64,000 nt of DNA from Gammaproteobacteria bacterium Ga0077554 (GTDB lineage: Bacteria; Pseudomonadota; Gammaproteobacteria; Ga0077554; Ga007554). Under the pieces are notes generated by a model. The model was not told where the DNA came from, searched no databases, and saw only the letters and a list, made by a program, of their open reading frames with translations. This document shows positions 27,321 through 36,400 of the stretch, one piece after another. The stretch covers positions 186,001 through 250,000 of the forward strand of contig LNFF01000006.1 of assembly GCA_001464585.1 (NCBI GenBank). Reading direction: 5' to 3'. The translations under genes and the position numbers were made by a program. The first letter of the stretch is position 1, and each line of letters begins with the position of its first letter.

Positions 27321-30300
27321 TCAGCCAGCGATTGTCAGTGCCTCTGTCCAGGCAATACCATCTCCTTCAGCAGGATGCCTAGGTTCATCGGTGGGGCGAC
27401 CACCTTCCCGTCTCTGGCATTCCACTTCAGCCAGCAATCTCTTACAGATGGTTGCTGTAAGCCCGTTCCCTCTTGCGCGGATATAGAGCTGACGTCGTAA
27501 ATCGTTGCAGGCTTTGGGGTGTACTTCGTAATGCCCCTCAGCACCAAGCGATACGTGGCGTGTGAACATCCCCTTCAGCATCGAGTATACCGATCTGCGT
27601 GAATCTCCCGCCTTTCCGGCATCCAAGGCAGCTAAACCGTAACGCAGCCGAATAGTGTCACCATCAGGTATCAAAGTGAGTACGGCGCACGCGAATCCAT
27701 CGGCAAGTGGTGAACCGGAGCGTTCACATGCCATCAAGAAGGCGTCCAGACTTGCCAGATCCTTGCCAATGACGCGTATTACACTCGGAGCGATGCGTTC
27801 CAGATTCCAGGCGCTCTGACACCAAACGAACCAGGTTCCGTCGGAGACGATATCGAGGAATTCGGTGAAATGGTCGGGGCTGAGAGCTGCGGCCAGTGCG
27901 GAGGTCAGTTCTTCAGGAGGCCTCCCTTTCGCTGCTGATGTCCTGCCAAGCTCCAGAAGACATCTCCAGGCTTTATTAGATGGAATTATCCCCAAACGCC
28001 GAATGATCTCGTTAATGTGTGCGAAACGCTGCCACTCGACGAGGTAATCGCTTAGCGGTTTGCTCAGAAGGGATGCTGGCCTGACGAAGAACATAAGTTG
28101 GCAGAGTTCTGCCAACGCGTACCGCATCGAGTCATCTAGCCACTGCGTTTTGGCCTCCTCAGCGTACAGGGCCTCAATGCGTGCAATTACCGCAGGATCC
28201 TCGATAAACGCCCCTTGGCGTATCAGCCCTTTCAGTGCACCAACGGCACTAAAGACATCTATGAATCCATTTGTCAGTGCGTGAAAGACTGAAGCAATTA
28301 TCTCTGGGCTCGGTGTATTGGCAACTGCACTCAGTAATCCACGCATACGATAGGCCGCATGTTTGTCACCCCAATTGGCACTACCCGCAGCCTGCTCGGC
28401 CCGCAATTGATGAACCAGCTCCGTCAGTTTCTTACCCAATGCTCTGGCTGCAACGTCAGTCATTTCTTGGTGAGTGTCGTCGGGCTGGCGAAGGACTCGT
28501 CCAGCCAATCGACGCTCCTCCCCGTCTTTGAAATCAATCTCAATAGTTCGGAAATGCACCTCCTCCTTGCTTACCCAAGGCCGACGAACAATGCGTTCAA
28601 CGCTTTTGGGGATAAGCTGATTCGCCTGAGGATGATCGAGCAACTCCAAGAGGCCGGGTAGGGCTCCAAAACCCCAGTTTTCCATGGCGGAGACGAGATA
28701 GTTGCCCAAGCTTGGGTTGCTCGGCCGATCTCCTATCCGGTGCTTGAGCCATTCGTCGCACACCGTATCAAACATCTTCCAGGCGTCAAGGTGTAGGCGG
28801 CATCCATCAAGGAGTAAGTCACCGAACTCGGCCGGCGCGACGTGACTAGCAATGCAGCAGAGAAAGACATGCACTTTATGCTGTGGAGCTTTCTCATCGT
28901 CCGACTTCTCTCCGAAGGTGGCAATGAGAGTACGGACAGCCTCCGACGAAGGTAGCCATTGCGTTGTTTCCGACGACCTGCTGCCATCTCGACCAATGCG
29001 ACCCCGCACCAGATCAAGCAACTCAGACGCCTCGTGATACGAGGCACTCTCGCCGAGCTCCATGACTATGCTCAGCAGGTCGTCACCAGGAGCGTTGGCA
29101 AGCAAGTAGCCCAGATGCCGCTCCCGCTCTCTTTCGGCTTCAGGCAAATCCCTGCGGCGATCCTGGCAGTGATTGAGCCATTTGCGCACGCTACGAAGTG
29201 TTTGCTCACGGTTGGCCAGAGCGCCCACAGCTTGCGCACTTAGATGTTGCGCACCATCACTATGGAGGTTGCCCCACACTGCCTCAAAGACTTCGGCGCG
29301 AGTCTCGGTTGACTCCTGCTGGACAATCTTACATGCCCAGTCAGGAACCACACGTTCAGACAACACCAATTCCCGAGCCAAGGCATTCAGTCGGTCGGGC
29401 GCATGTTCCCGTGCAAGCGCCACCAGAGGCGCATCGTCGCCAGGGTGCTTAATTTCACGCAGTCGAGTCAAGATTACCTCAATAGCGTTCGGACCAACCT
29501 CATCAGGAAAAGCCAGGGCAAGCTTCAGTAGTGACTCGTCGGTTGAGTGTTCACGCGCCAAGCTCCTTAGTTTTTCGCGCACCTCGTCGCTGCCTACCCC
29601 TTGTTCCAGCGCGTACTCGACAACACTAATGACATTGTGTTCCAACTGGACCCCGACGGGGGCTTTCAACCAAGCCTGCAAAGCGGCTTCTGAAGCAGGG
29701 AAATTCCATGTCAGGGCAGCGATGGCTGCGGCACGAATCTCTCTTTCGGCGGCCTCGTTGGCTGTTTGTACCAAGAAATCATAGTTGTCTGGGTTATTAG
29801 CCAGCTCGTGTAGCAGCTCGGTTCGCCGCTCTGGCGACCATGCTGCTATTCGCGTCTCAGCATCCGCGCCGAGTTGCTTCAACGTGATTCCCCCGTTCAT
29901 TGGATACGTGTTGAATCGAATTTGTTCGTCATCGCTCTCTATGAGTGGCCATAGTCGGTTAGCAAAGACAGTGAAGCCGGAGGCGATTAGGCAACCTACC
30001 CCGTAGTTGGCCACCTCCTGCAGCGGTGAATCGCAGAGCAAATTGACCTGAGCAACTAAGTCACGGCACAGGTCGCTGTCATCAGTTTCAGAATGCGCAC
30101 AGGCTCCCGCCAAGTCGCAAGCGAAGCCAAGGTCGACTCTCAGTGCTGCTCTTACCAATCGACTCCTGGCCTGGGTATAGCCATCTGTCCCCTTTAGCTT
30201 GCCAGCAACCAACCGCAGGGCGTCTTCCCAAAATGGCTGGTTGACGGCTTTACTGAGCAATTCAAGGTCGTGCTCACCACCATCGACACAGGCACGAAAC

Positions 30301-31976
30301 AGACACGTCGCGGCGAAGTACTCCTGGAATCTTTGATGCGCGAAGCGAATGGTCTGCCCATCTGCATGGAGGAGGTGGCGATTGCTCAAGGCATCGAGAA
30401 CATCGCTCGGTCGCGTGCTACCAAATTGCCCATCATCTACAAGCTGCTTTGCTGTTGCTGAAATGACAGGCAATATTTCGCGGCATGAAGTGGTCGTTTC
30501 TTGCTTTGATGTTAGGTGAGAAGCCAATGCCTCCAGGAAATGGCGATGCTGGCTGTCTAAAGGCGGTTCCTTAAGTGAAAGTCGACGTTGATCGTCTTCC
30601 TCGAACGCATCGATGACGGCACCGAGTAAGTCGAACACGCTGGATGATGCAACCGCGCCCTTCTTCGCCTGAGCCAGCAAGCCTTTAAGCATGAGTGGGC
30701 TTCTTGCCGCGTGGCGCAACGGCGTATCTCGGGCGAGTAGCTCAATCAGCGCTTTGGCCGAAACCTCGTCCAGCTCGGCGCGAATCACCTTCGACTGGCT
30801 TTGCCAAGTCAAACCACGAACCTGAACATGCTTTGCAGCTTGCAGATTTGTGGCGTCCTTCACTGTTCGGGTAACCAAGACAACGTTCAGTTCTGGTATC
30901 GTCGCGGTCAACTGGCTGAAGCGCTCGAAGCAGCCCAATTTCTGATTGGCTGGTATCTCGTTCCATCCGTTGACTGCGAGGGTCAGACGACCTGTGTCAG
31001 CCAGCTTCACCAATTCACTAACCGTCACTCCATGCCGCTGGGCCGCTGGACTCGCTGCGATGTATTCAAGAACCCCGGTGTTGGTACGTGCCCAGTAGGC
31101 AGCATCGATGTAGAGGGGGATTCGCGGGCATTTCGCGACAAGAAGGGTGCCTGATAGCTCTAAGAGAAAGGTCGTCTTTCCGATGCCGCCTTCGCCGAAG
31201 AGCACGAGATTTGTACCCATGCTTACCGCTTCAGTCAGGGCTGCGATGTTCGTTGGGCGATGCTCATTGCCAGCCTTCTCTTCGTCGGCCTTCTCTTCTT
31301 GAACATCGAGATTTAGCAGAGCAACAAATGGTGGCGTTTTCCAGGTGACTCGTCCTACTTCCAGCAGTGATGCGGCTACTTCCCGCAACCGCTCCAACAC
31401 CGCACTCGCGATCTGAAGCGGAGGGAGTATGTCTTGCAGCCTCGATCGCAATAGCTCCACCGCCAGACGGTCAGCATTGGCGAAGTGAATCCCCGGGTAT
31501 CGCTCGTTCAGTGCCAGAAGCGCCAGATGGGCCTGTTGGTTTGCCCGCTGGCTGTCCACCAACCGGTAGTCCTCGTGCCGGGGGGCTCCATCCTTGGGCG
31601 CGGCAATGAACAGCGGCTTGCGGTGGTACAGGGCTAGCCAGGCTTCCCACTGGGTGTAGGATAAGGCGGGTCCGCCGGGCTTGAGGAAGGGTTCAAGCAC
31701 CGGAAAACGCGCAACAAAATCTGGATAACGTTGCCGAATCACGTCCACCGAGGGCGCTTGGGCAAAGGTGCCGATCATGTCGCCTACAAGGTGGACTACC
31801 GCATTACACCGCAAGATATAGTCATCCAGCTTGTCAAGAGTTTCCTCACCTGTTTCGATGAAGTCCTCCTGCACCTTGACCGTGAGATTAGGGCGGCTCA
31901 AGTCGTGACGGAGGGAGACACGGTAGCAGCGGAACTCTGCGCTGACTGCAGATAGAAAGATATTTACGTGGGTCAA
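27321..31976 (-). CDS. Giant NACHT-domain STAND NTPase (NLR-like), candidate defence sensor
   Basis: 1551 residues. The N-terminal 75 residues (VNIFLSAVSAEF, then LDKLDDYILRCNAVVHLVGD) look like a DUF4062/TIR-like domain, often an effector in such proteins. The NACHT core has Walker A GEGGIGKTT (about 261) and a degenerate Walker B LTLAVNGWNEI (about 336; Asn instead of the usual first Asp), with VTRT as sensor. Residues about 480-570 fit the winged helix (FAHQRFQEYFAA). The last 950 residues are helical HEAT-like repeats, the usual sensor part. The start must be the TTG at 31976: a stop lies three codons upstream and AAGG nine bases before. Bacterial NACHT proteins protect against phages; this role is inferred here. 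Confidence 0.78.
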   Translation of the reverse strand: MTHVNIFLSAVSAEFRCYRVSLRHDLSRPNLTVKVQEDFIETGEETLDKLDDYILRCNAVVHLVGDMIGTFAQAPSVDVIRQRYPDFVARFPVLEPFLKPGGPALSYTQWEAWLALYHRKPLFIAAPKDGAPRHEDYRLVDSQRANQQAHLALLALNERYPGIHFANADRLAVELLRSRLQDILPPLQIASAVLERLREVAASLLEVGRVTWKTPPFVALLNLDVQEEKADEEKAGNEHRPTNIAALTEAVSMGTNLVLFGEGGIGKTTFLLELSGTLLVAKCPRIPLYIDAAYWARTNTGVLEYIAASPAAQRHGVTVSELVKLADTGRLTLAVNGWNEIPANQKLGCFERFSQLTATIPELNVVLVTRTVKDATNLQAAKHVQVRGLTWQSQSKVIRAELDEVSAKALIELLARDTPLRHAARSPLMLKGLLAQAKKGAVASSSVFDLLGAVIDAFEEDDQRRLSLKEPPLDSQHRHFLEALASHLTSKQETTTSCREILPVISATAKQLVDDGQFGSTRPSDVLDALSNRHLLHADGQTIRFAHQRFQEYFAATCLFRACVDGGEHDLELLSKAVNQPFWEDALRLVAGKLKGTDGYTQARSRLVRAALRVDLGFACDLAGACAHSETDDSDLCRDLVAQVNLLCDSPLQEVANYGVGCLIASGFTVFANRLWPLIESDDEQIRFNTYPMNGGITLKQLGADAETRIAAWSPERRTELLHELANNPDNYDFLVQTANEAAEREIRAAAIAALTWNFPASEAALQAWLKAPVGVQLEHNVISVVEYALEQGVGSDEVREKLRSLAREHSTDESLLKLALAFPDEVGPNAIEVILTRLREIKHPGDDAPLVALAREHAPDRLNALARELVLSERVVPDWACKIVQQESTETRAEVFEAVWGNLHSDGAQHLSAQAVGALANREQTLRSVRKWLNHCQDRRRDLPEAERERERHLGYLLANAPGDDLLSIVMELGESASYHEASELLDLVRGRIGRDGSRSSETTQWLPSSEAVRTLIATFGEKSDDEKAPQHKVHVFLCCIASHVAPAEFGDLLLDGCRLHLDAWKMFDTVCDEWLKHRIGDRPSNPSLGNYLVSAMENWGFGALPGLLELLDHPQANQLIPKSVERIVRRPWVSKEEVHFRTIEIDFKDGEERRLAGRVLRQPDDTHQEMTDVAARALGKKLTELVHQLRAEQAAGSANWGDKHAAYRMRGLLSAVANTPSPEIIASVFHALTNGFIDVFSAVGALKGLIRQGAFIEDPAVIARIEALYAEEAKTQWLDDSMRYALAELCQLMFFVRPASLLSKPLSDYLVEWQRFAHINEIIRRLGIIPSNKAWRCLLELGRTSAAKGRPPEELTSALAAALSPDHFTEFLDIVSDGTWFVWCQSAWNLERIAPSVIRVIGKDLASLDAFLMACERSGSPLADGFACAVLTLIPDGDTIRLRYGLAALDAGKAGDSRRSVYSMLKGMFTRHVSLGAEGHYEVHPKACNDLRRQLYIRARGNGLTATICKRLLAEVECQRREGGRPTDEPRHPAEGDGIAWTEALTIAG

Positions 31977-32365
31977 GGGTGGTTACCTTCGTGTTTGCCG
32001 TTCTTCAGATCTGAGTACTACGAGCGTTTAAGGGCCTTGTAGCATTGTCTTTCAAAGACTATGGATTGTCGACCCGTCGCCGCAGCTAAGACGGAAATCG
32101 CCACGCAAGGAGACGGCAAAAGCAAAAATAAAGGGGCTGACACGGTAGCTGAAGATCGGGAATTGTAGCCACCTGTGGGAATACCTGGTCTTTGGGGACA
32201 CTGACTGACTGCTGTTGACTCCCTTCCGGCCAGTCTGAAGTTTGCGGTGAACGTTTACAAAGGGTCGACACTTGCCGTTCAATAATGACACAGATCAAGT
32301 CGAAACTATCACAATTTTGATCTTAGCCGCGAGGGATGGTAGTTGTGTCCATTGCCGGACATCAT
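31977..32365. other. Intergenic stretch between cargo and ICE backbone
   Basis: About 390 bases with no supported gene. It separates the NACHT gene from the end of the element's helicase operon. Short frames on both strands have no coding signs. Confidence 0.45.
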
Positions 32366-32400
32366 TAAAAAACCCCCGGCCCGCAAACGCGGAACCGGGG
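32366..32400 (-). terminator. Intrinsic terminator of the helicase operon
   Basis: On the minus strand a CCCCGG/CCGGGG stem with a GC-rich loop is followed by TTTTTT, 15 bases after the helicase stop codon. Confidence 0.7.
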
Positions 32401-32414
32401 AATACTGCTCTACT

Positions 32415-34754
32415 TTATGCCACCAACTGCTTGGCCAGCGCCACCTCGATGCTGTCACCGTCCTGGTTCAGGACATCAAGGCCGGTGTCGGGCATGTCGC
32501 CCGACGTGGACTGGCTTACCGCGATCTTTCTGGCCATCAGGGTCAGACAGGCAATCTGCGCTGTCCCCGCATAGCCCAGAAAGTACACGTCCACCGGCTG
32601 TTTCTGGCCGATGCGCCAGCTCCGCCGGGACGCCTGTTGCAGCGTGTAGACGTTGTAACCGCTCTGCATGAACACGATGGTCGGGAATTCCAGCAGATCA
32701 AGGCCGGTCTTCACGAGTTCGGGGTTGGTAATCAACACCTCCACCCCTAGATCCACCTGATCCATGATCCAGTCCTCCCGCTTGCTCGTATCCACCGACG
32801 CCCGCAGCACCGCCGCCTTGAAGCCCGCCGCCGCCAGTATCGCCTTGAGACGAGTGGTAGTATCACGGGTGCCGGTGTAGGTGGTGTATACCAACACGCG
32901 CCGCCCTCTTGCCTTCTCCTTTCGGCAGATTGCCAGCAGCCGCTCCTCTTTCGGGCTGGTCTCGCCTTCCCCGAACACCGTGGGGACAAAGGCGAGCAAC
33001 GCCCTGGAGCGCGGATGCTTGACGACTTCCTCGCGGAAACAACAGTCGGGCCACGCCAGCAGCACGTTGAGCACCACGCCCAGCAAGCTCCTGTCGCCCT
33101 TGCGCAGCGCCATCCGCAACTCCTCTTTCAAGCTCCGCTCCAGTCCCTCGTAACGACTGGCCTGGTCGGGTGCCATGCCCACCTCCACGAAATGTTCCTC
33201 ATAGGACGGCAGGACGTTGCCGCCGATCTGCTTGAGCTTGAGGAACGCGGTATACGGCAGCACATGACGGGCAATTCCCTTGGGGCCGAAACCCGGCCCC
33301 TTTTTGGTATGCACTGTCATGCGGGTGCCACGCGCCGTTTTGTGGCTGCCCTCCTCCACTTCCTTGTAGATGTCGATGAGGATGCCATGATCGCGCATGA
33401 ACCCCATCGCCGCCGTGCCCAGGCTGTTGTTGCGGGTGCGGGTGTAGCCGTCCTCAATCATTTCCCGTGGCATGATGCGCCACAGGAGATAAAAGAGATC
33501 GTCGGCATAACCACCCATCAAGGTGCCCGTCAGCAACAGCACCTTGCGGCTCTTGGCGGCCAGCACGCCCATCGCCTGGCCCTGGGCCGATCCCTCGTTT
33601 TTATACTCATGCCCTTCATCCACTACCAGCAGATCAAAATAGCCATCCGGCAGGTAGCGTTTGATGAACTCCGTGGGTTGATAGCCGCCCTGACCGAAGG
33701 CGAACTCCGTGGTACCCAGTGCGCGCTCGATGCGCTGGGCCTGGCGGTCGGAGAACACCAGCTCACCGTCTTCATCCATGAGATTGACGAACTCATGGAT
33801 GTTGTCGACGAGCATCCCCGACAGCAGAGGAGCGCCGAAGCGCTGCACCAGCCGTTGCGCCGTCTTGGGACCAATGGTCGGGATCTGGCACAGCGCCTCT
33901 ACCACTTGCACCGTGCGATCCTTGACCTCGCCCGGACGCATCAGGGTCCACAACCGCTCGCCGCATGGCTGGCAGGCCTTGCGGCTATCTCCCACATGGG
34001 CGTGATAGCCTTCGGTCGTCAGCGGATGACCCTCCGCATCGGTCTGCACCGCACCGCAACGTGGGCAGGCCGCCAGATCCACGGTCTGCACAAATGTCGG
34101 CGAAGCCTCGTTGCCCTCCTCGGTATACCGGCGGCGATGGCACTTGCGTACCGTCACCGCCGGACGCCAGTGGAAGCCCATGCGCATCCGTACCCGCCCC
34201 ATGACGAAGAACTCCTGTCCTTCGCATTGAGTAGAGACATTAAGCATGGCCCGCAACTGCAACAGCTTGCGTAGCGTGTCGGGGCCGTTAAGCACCCACA
34301 CCCTTGCCCCCGGCACGGTTTCCAGGATCTCGCGCCGCCACTTGTAGACCAGGTGGGGCGGAGAGATCACCAGCGTGCGTTTGTAGCCTTCGGCATGCAT
34401 GACGGCGGCGGCACAGATCGCCATCATGGTTTTGCCGGTGCCCATCTCGGCGTTGATGACGGCGGCAGGCGCACCGTGGTCGATCAACAACCGCGTCACG
34501 GCCTGCACAACATCCGCTTGAGCCGGGAACGGCGTGCGTTTAATCCCCAGCATCACCGCCTCACGGCGGGAATTGGGGCACCCGTCGTAGACGGGCGGAT
34601 TTTGACGGCTAACGGCCGCCAGCAGACTCTCGCCGAAGTCGGCGACGAACTGTGACAGCGGAATAATGTTGTCACAGGGGGCGATAAGCTCGCCCTCAGT
34701 GGTAACATCAAGATTATTGAAGTCATCTAATACGGTTTCTGCAACAGCATTCAT
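32415..34754 (-). CDS. ICE-borne SNF2/DEAD-like helicase with zinc-ribbon insert
   Basis: 779 residues. Motif I is AEMGTGKT (about 110), motif II VVDEGHEYKN (about 380), then LLTGTLMGG, and motif VI QQASRRSWRIGQKQP (about 730) as in SNF2-type enzymes. Between motifs I and II is a 200-residue insert with two CxxC pairs (CPRCGA, CQPCGE) that probably binds zinc, and a helix-hairpin-helix-like IPTIGPKTAQRL. Such helicases are a common part of SPI-7/ICEclc-type elements; their role is unknown. A frame extends to 34838, but ATG at 34754 with AAAGGAG is preferred. An attenuator-like hairpin lies just upstream. Confidence 0.8.
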   Translation of the reverse strand: MNAVAETVLDDFNNLDVTTEGELIAPCDNIIPLSQFVADFGESLLAAVSRQNPPVYDGCPNSRREAVMLGIKRTPFPAQADVVQAVTRLLIDHGAPAAVINAEMGTGKTMMAICAAAVMHAEGYKRTLVISPPHLVYKWRREILETVPGARVWVLNGPDTLRKLLQLRAMLNVSTQCEGQEFFVMGRVRMRMGFHWRPAVTVRKCHRRRYTEEGNEASPTFVQTVDLAACPRCGAVQTDAEGHPLTTEGYHAHVGDSRKACQPCGERLWTLMRPGEVKDRTVQVVEALCQIPTIGPKTAQRLVQRFGAPLLSGMLVDNIHEFVNLMDEDGELVFSDRQAQRIERALGTTEFAFGQGGYQPTEFIKRYLPDGYFDLLVVDEGHEYKNEGSAQGQAMGVLAAKSRKVLLLTGTLMGGYADDLFYLLWRIMPREMIEDGYTRTRNNSLGTAAMGFMRDHGILIDIYKEVEEGSHKTARGTRMTVHTKKGPGFGPKGIARHVLPYTAFLKLKQIGGNVLPSYEEHFVEVGMAPDQASRYEGLERSLKEELRMALRKGDRSLLGVVLNVLLAWPDCCFREEVVKHPRSRALLAFVPTVFGEGETSPKEERLLAICRKEKARGRRVLVYTTYTGTRDTTTRLKAILAAAGFKAAVLRASVDTSKREDWIMDQVDLGVEVLITNPELVKTGLDLLEFPTIVFMQSGYNVYTLQQASRRSWRIGQKQPVDVYFLGYAGTAQIACLTLMARKIAVSQSTSGDMPDTGLDVLNQDGDSIEVALAKQLVA

Positions 34755-34787
34755 GGTGTGCTCCTTTTTTTGTGATTGAAAAAACAA

Positions 34788-34828
34788 GGGGCAATCCACG
34801 ACCCCGGAGGGGAGCATGGATCTGCCCC
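34788..34828 (-). promoter_or_regulatory. Leader hairpin L1 (helicase gene)
   Basis: GGGGCA...TGCCCC stem ahead of a T-rich stretch, 30 bases before the helicase ATG. The loop region carries TGCTCC, complementary to GGAGCA of the ribosome binding site. Confidence 0.6.
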
Positions 34829-34859
34829 TGCGGGTCATTAGAAAGTAATGAAAAAGTTC

Positions 34860-35123
34860 CTACTTCAGGATGGTTACTGCATCATCATCCTCTTCAGCGG
34901 TGTCGACGCTATACAGCCGCGTAGGGTCGGTGCAATGACCCAATACCCTATCTGAATAGGCACTGACATGTCCCTCGGGTGAATACACCACATAGAAACA
35001 GGTGGCTGCACTGCCTTTGTCGTGTTGAATGCTTACGGCCTCTTTCGCGGCCTCTAGCGGGGTGTCCGCGTCGATATCTATTTCCCATACGACGCGATAG
35101 GTTTTGCTCATCATACTTTTCAT
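34860..35123 (-). CDS. Small hypothetical ICE protein
   Basis: 87 residues, no family recognised. The N-terminal part (TYRVVWEIDIDADTPLEAA) is the short beta-alpha pattern seen in many small phage and ICE proteins that begin with a conserved W-E-I-x-I-D-A and continue with A-A-x-E-A. The C-terminus is acidic. Start ATG at 35123 behind AAGGAG; an in-frame ATG at 35111 is an alternative. It is the first gene of a two-gene unit with the helicase and lies behind leader hairpin L2 and the structured repeat R-A. Confidence 0.6.
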   Translation of the reverse strand: MKSMMSKTYRVVWEIDIDADTPLEAAKEAVSIQHDKGSAATCFYVVYSPEGHVSAYSDRVLGHCTDPTRLYSVDTAEEDDDAVTILK

Positions 35124-35146
35124 GTTTTCTCCTTAAAGATAAAAAA

Positions 35147-35192
35147 CCGGGGAGAAAGCACAGACTCCACCATGGGGAATGTGATTCCCCGG
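35147..35192 (-). promoter_or_regulatory. Leader hairpin L2
   Basis: CCGGGGA...TCCCCGG with six Ts after it on the minus strand, ending 24 bases before the ATG. The proximal arm can instead form GGGGAAT-CAC-ATTCCCC, excluding the terminator form. The distal arm CTTTCTCC faces GGAGAAAA of the SD. Confidence 0.65.
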
Positions 35193-35206
35193 AGGTAGGT
35201 GGATTG

Positions 35207-35232
35207 AAAAAACCGAACCTTATGACAGGTTC
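35207..35232 (-). terminator. Leader terminator T1 in repeat R-A
   Basis: GAACCT/AGGTTC stem followed by GG and TTTTTT on the minus strand. It lies between the structured repeat and hairpin L2, far from any upstream gene end, so it may act as an attenuator. Confidence 0.6.
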
Positions 35233-35240
35233 AGCAGGGT

Positions 35241-35395
35241 TGAAGAGACAGACCGACAGCGTTACCGCTGTTGTGCCGTTTTCACGGTCCAACGCGCTCG
35301 TGATGAGCGGGTTTAGGCACTGGGCACCAGAAGTAGGTGCCTCTAGGCACGACTTACGAAGTCGTCACGTAAAAACGATTACATTCCACTACTGC
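35241..35395 (-). repeat. Structured leader repeat R-A
   Basis: One of four copies (also 40294-40420, 43715-43815, 45772-45895). On the minus strand it can form an ACGACTT/AAGTCGT hairpin, a CGCTC/GAGCG hairpin, CCGT-GAAA-ACGG and ACAGCG-GTAA-CGCTGT, in part enclosed by GTGCC/GGCAC pairing. This copy has a 20-base insertion near 35329. No tandem gene overlaps it. Confidence 0.7.
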
Positions 35396-35430
35396 TTTTT
35401 CCAAAACCTCCGCTGATGCGGGAGCTTGGG

Positions 35431-35454
35431 AAAAAGGCCCCCGCTTACGCGGGG
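35431..35454 (-). terminator. Intrinsic terminator after the small membrane-protein gene
   Basis: CCCCGC-GTAA-GCGGGG, then CCTTTTT on the minus strand, about 30 bases after the stop at 35483. It closes the operon upstream of repeat R-A. Confidence 0.75.
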
Positions 35455-35482
35455 ACGAGCGTTGTTAAAAAATTTTCATGTG

Positions 35483-35719
35483 TTAGACCGTCGCACCCTT
35501 AGGGAACCAGCGGTAAAGTCCAAGTAGGCTGGTAGCCGTAAATCCTAATTGCATCGTTACCAACCCCCACGACTCCATCGCAATGCCATAGCCCATCCAG
35601 CAGACGTTAGAGGCCAGGAACGCCATGAAACCGTAGCCTGAATACCGGTTGTTGAGCGCCAACAACGTAGCGCCCAGCAAACCGGTCACACAGCCTAGCC
35701 ATTCAAGCAGCAGGGGCAT
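35483..35719 (-). CDS. Small three-helix membrane protein
   Basis: 78 residues, mostly hydrophobic. Three likely membrane segments: about 3-20 (LLLEWLGCVTGLLGATLL), 27-47 (GFMAFLASNVCWMGYGIAM) and 53-70 (LVTMQLGFTATSLLGLYRW). It resembles the small inner-membrane proteins found in phages and ICEs, with no known task. ATG at 35719 follows GGAGGG and overlaps the upstream gene by 17 bases; it therefore needs no leader hairpin of its own. Confidence 0.6.
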   Translation of the reverse strand: MPLLLEWLGCVTGLLGATLLALNNRYSGYGFMAFLASNVCWMGYGIAMESWGLVTMQLGFTATSLLGLYRWFPKGATV

Positions 35720-36278
35720 CGCACTGCCCTCCCGTATCACCGACAATCGTCATCTCCTGCAGCACCCGGTCACGTATCTTAACCACAGCGCCATCCGGTA
35801 TCGAACGGTACCGACCGCGCTGGATCACCGTGAAGCGTGTGCGTGTCACACCGTCAGTGAAACGTATCCCGCCGGGATGCAACAATGTTGCTCCTTTTAC
35901 AATACGTTTTCTCTGCAACAGATTGGCACGGCAGGCCGCACGCCAGGCTAACGCATCGTGATTACTTGTCGGTGTTAACCGATCCAATATCCTCACCGGC
36001 GCGTCACAAGCATAGGGAAACATGGTTTCATCCATATCTTTATAGCCGAAGTTATAAGTGTCGTGAGGTGCATAACCCAGCAAACAGACGACGGCACACA
36101 CTTCATGAATACCCGTTTCCTTGCTCACACATTCCATAGCGATGTAGGCCGTGCGTAACTTGACCACGGCACAATCCAATAATTTACGTGTGTATAACTC
36201 ACCGTCACCGGCCCATCGTTCTTCAAAAAATTCTGCCACTGTCATGCCCTTGGGTTTATATGTATATGTCCAGCCCAT
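35703..36278 (-). CDS. Hypothetical ICE protein (DUF6927-like)
   Basis: 191 residues. The start MGWTYTYKPKGMTVAEFF and the central YNFGYKDMDETMFPYACDAP, followed by ILDRLTP, fit a family of small ICE/plasmid proteins that I recall as DUF6927; this is from memory. The C-terminus is a basic beta-rich part (TRTRFTVIQRGRYR). The function is unknown. The ATG follows GAGGAGG. Hairpin L3 precedes it and the membrane-protein gene overlaps its end. Confidence 0.6.
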   Translation of the reverse strand: MGWTYTYKPKGMTVAEFFEERWAGDGELYTRKLLDCAVVKLRTAYIAMECVSKETGIHEVCAVVCLLGYAPHDTYNFGYKDMDETMFPYACDAPVRILDRLTPTSNHDALAWRAACRANLLQRKRIVKGATLLHPGGIRFTDGVTRTRFTVIQRGRYRSIPDGAVVKIRDRVLQEMTIVGDTGGQCDAPAA

Positions 36279-36314
36279 GATTATTTCCTCCTCGTTGGTT
36301 TCACTTAAAAACCA

Positions 36315-36351
36315 CCGGGAAAGAAAGCCCCACCGGGCGTTTCTTTCCCGG
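36315..36351 (-). promoter_or_regulatory. Leader hairpin L3
   Basis: A perfect 12-bp stem CCGGGAAAGAAA/TTTCTTTCCCGG, then GTGGTTTTT, 20-35 bases before the SD. TTTC of the distal arm matches GGAAAT downstream of the SD only partly. Confidence 0.6.
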
Positions 36352-36400
36352 CAGGGTCGTTTAAATAATAGTTGTGTCCATTAATGCCTGTGTTACCGGG

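Noticed and set aside
33015-34274. A 419-codon plus-strand frame opposite the ICE helicase
   Set aside because: It is exactly antisense to a gene with all helicase motifs and has no family-like sequence; a shadow of high-GC codons.
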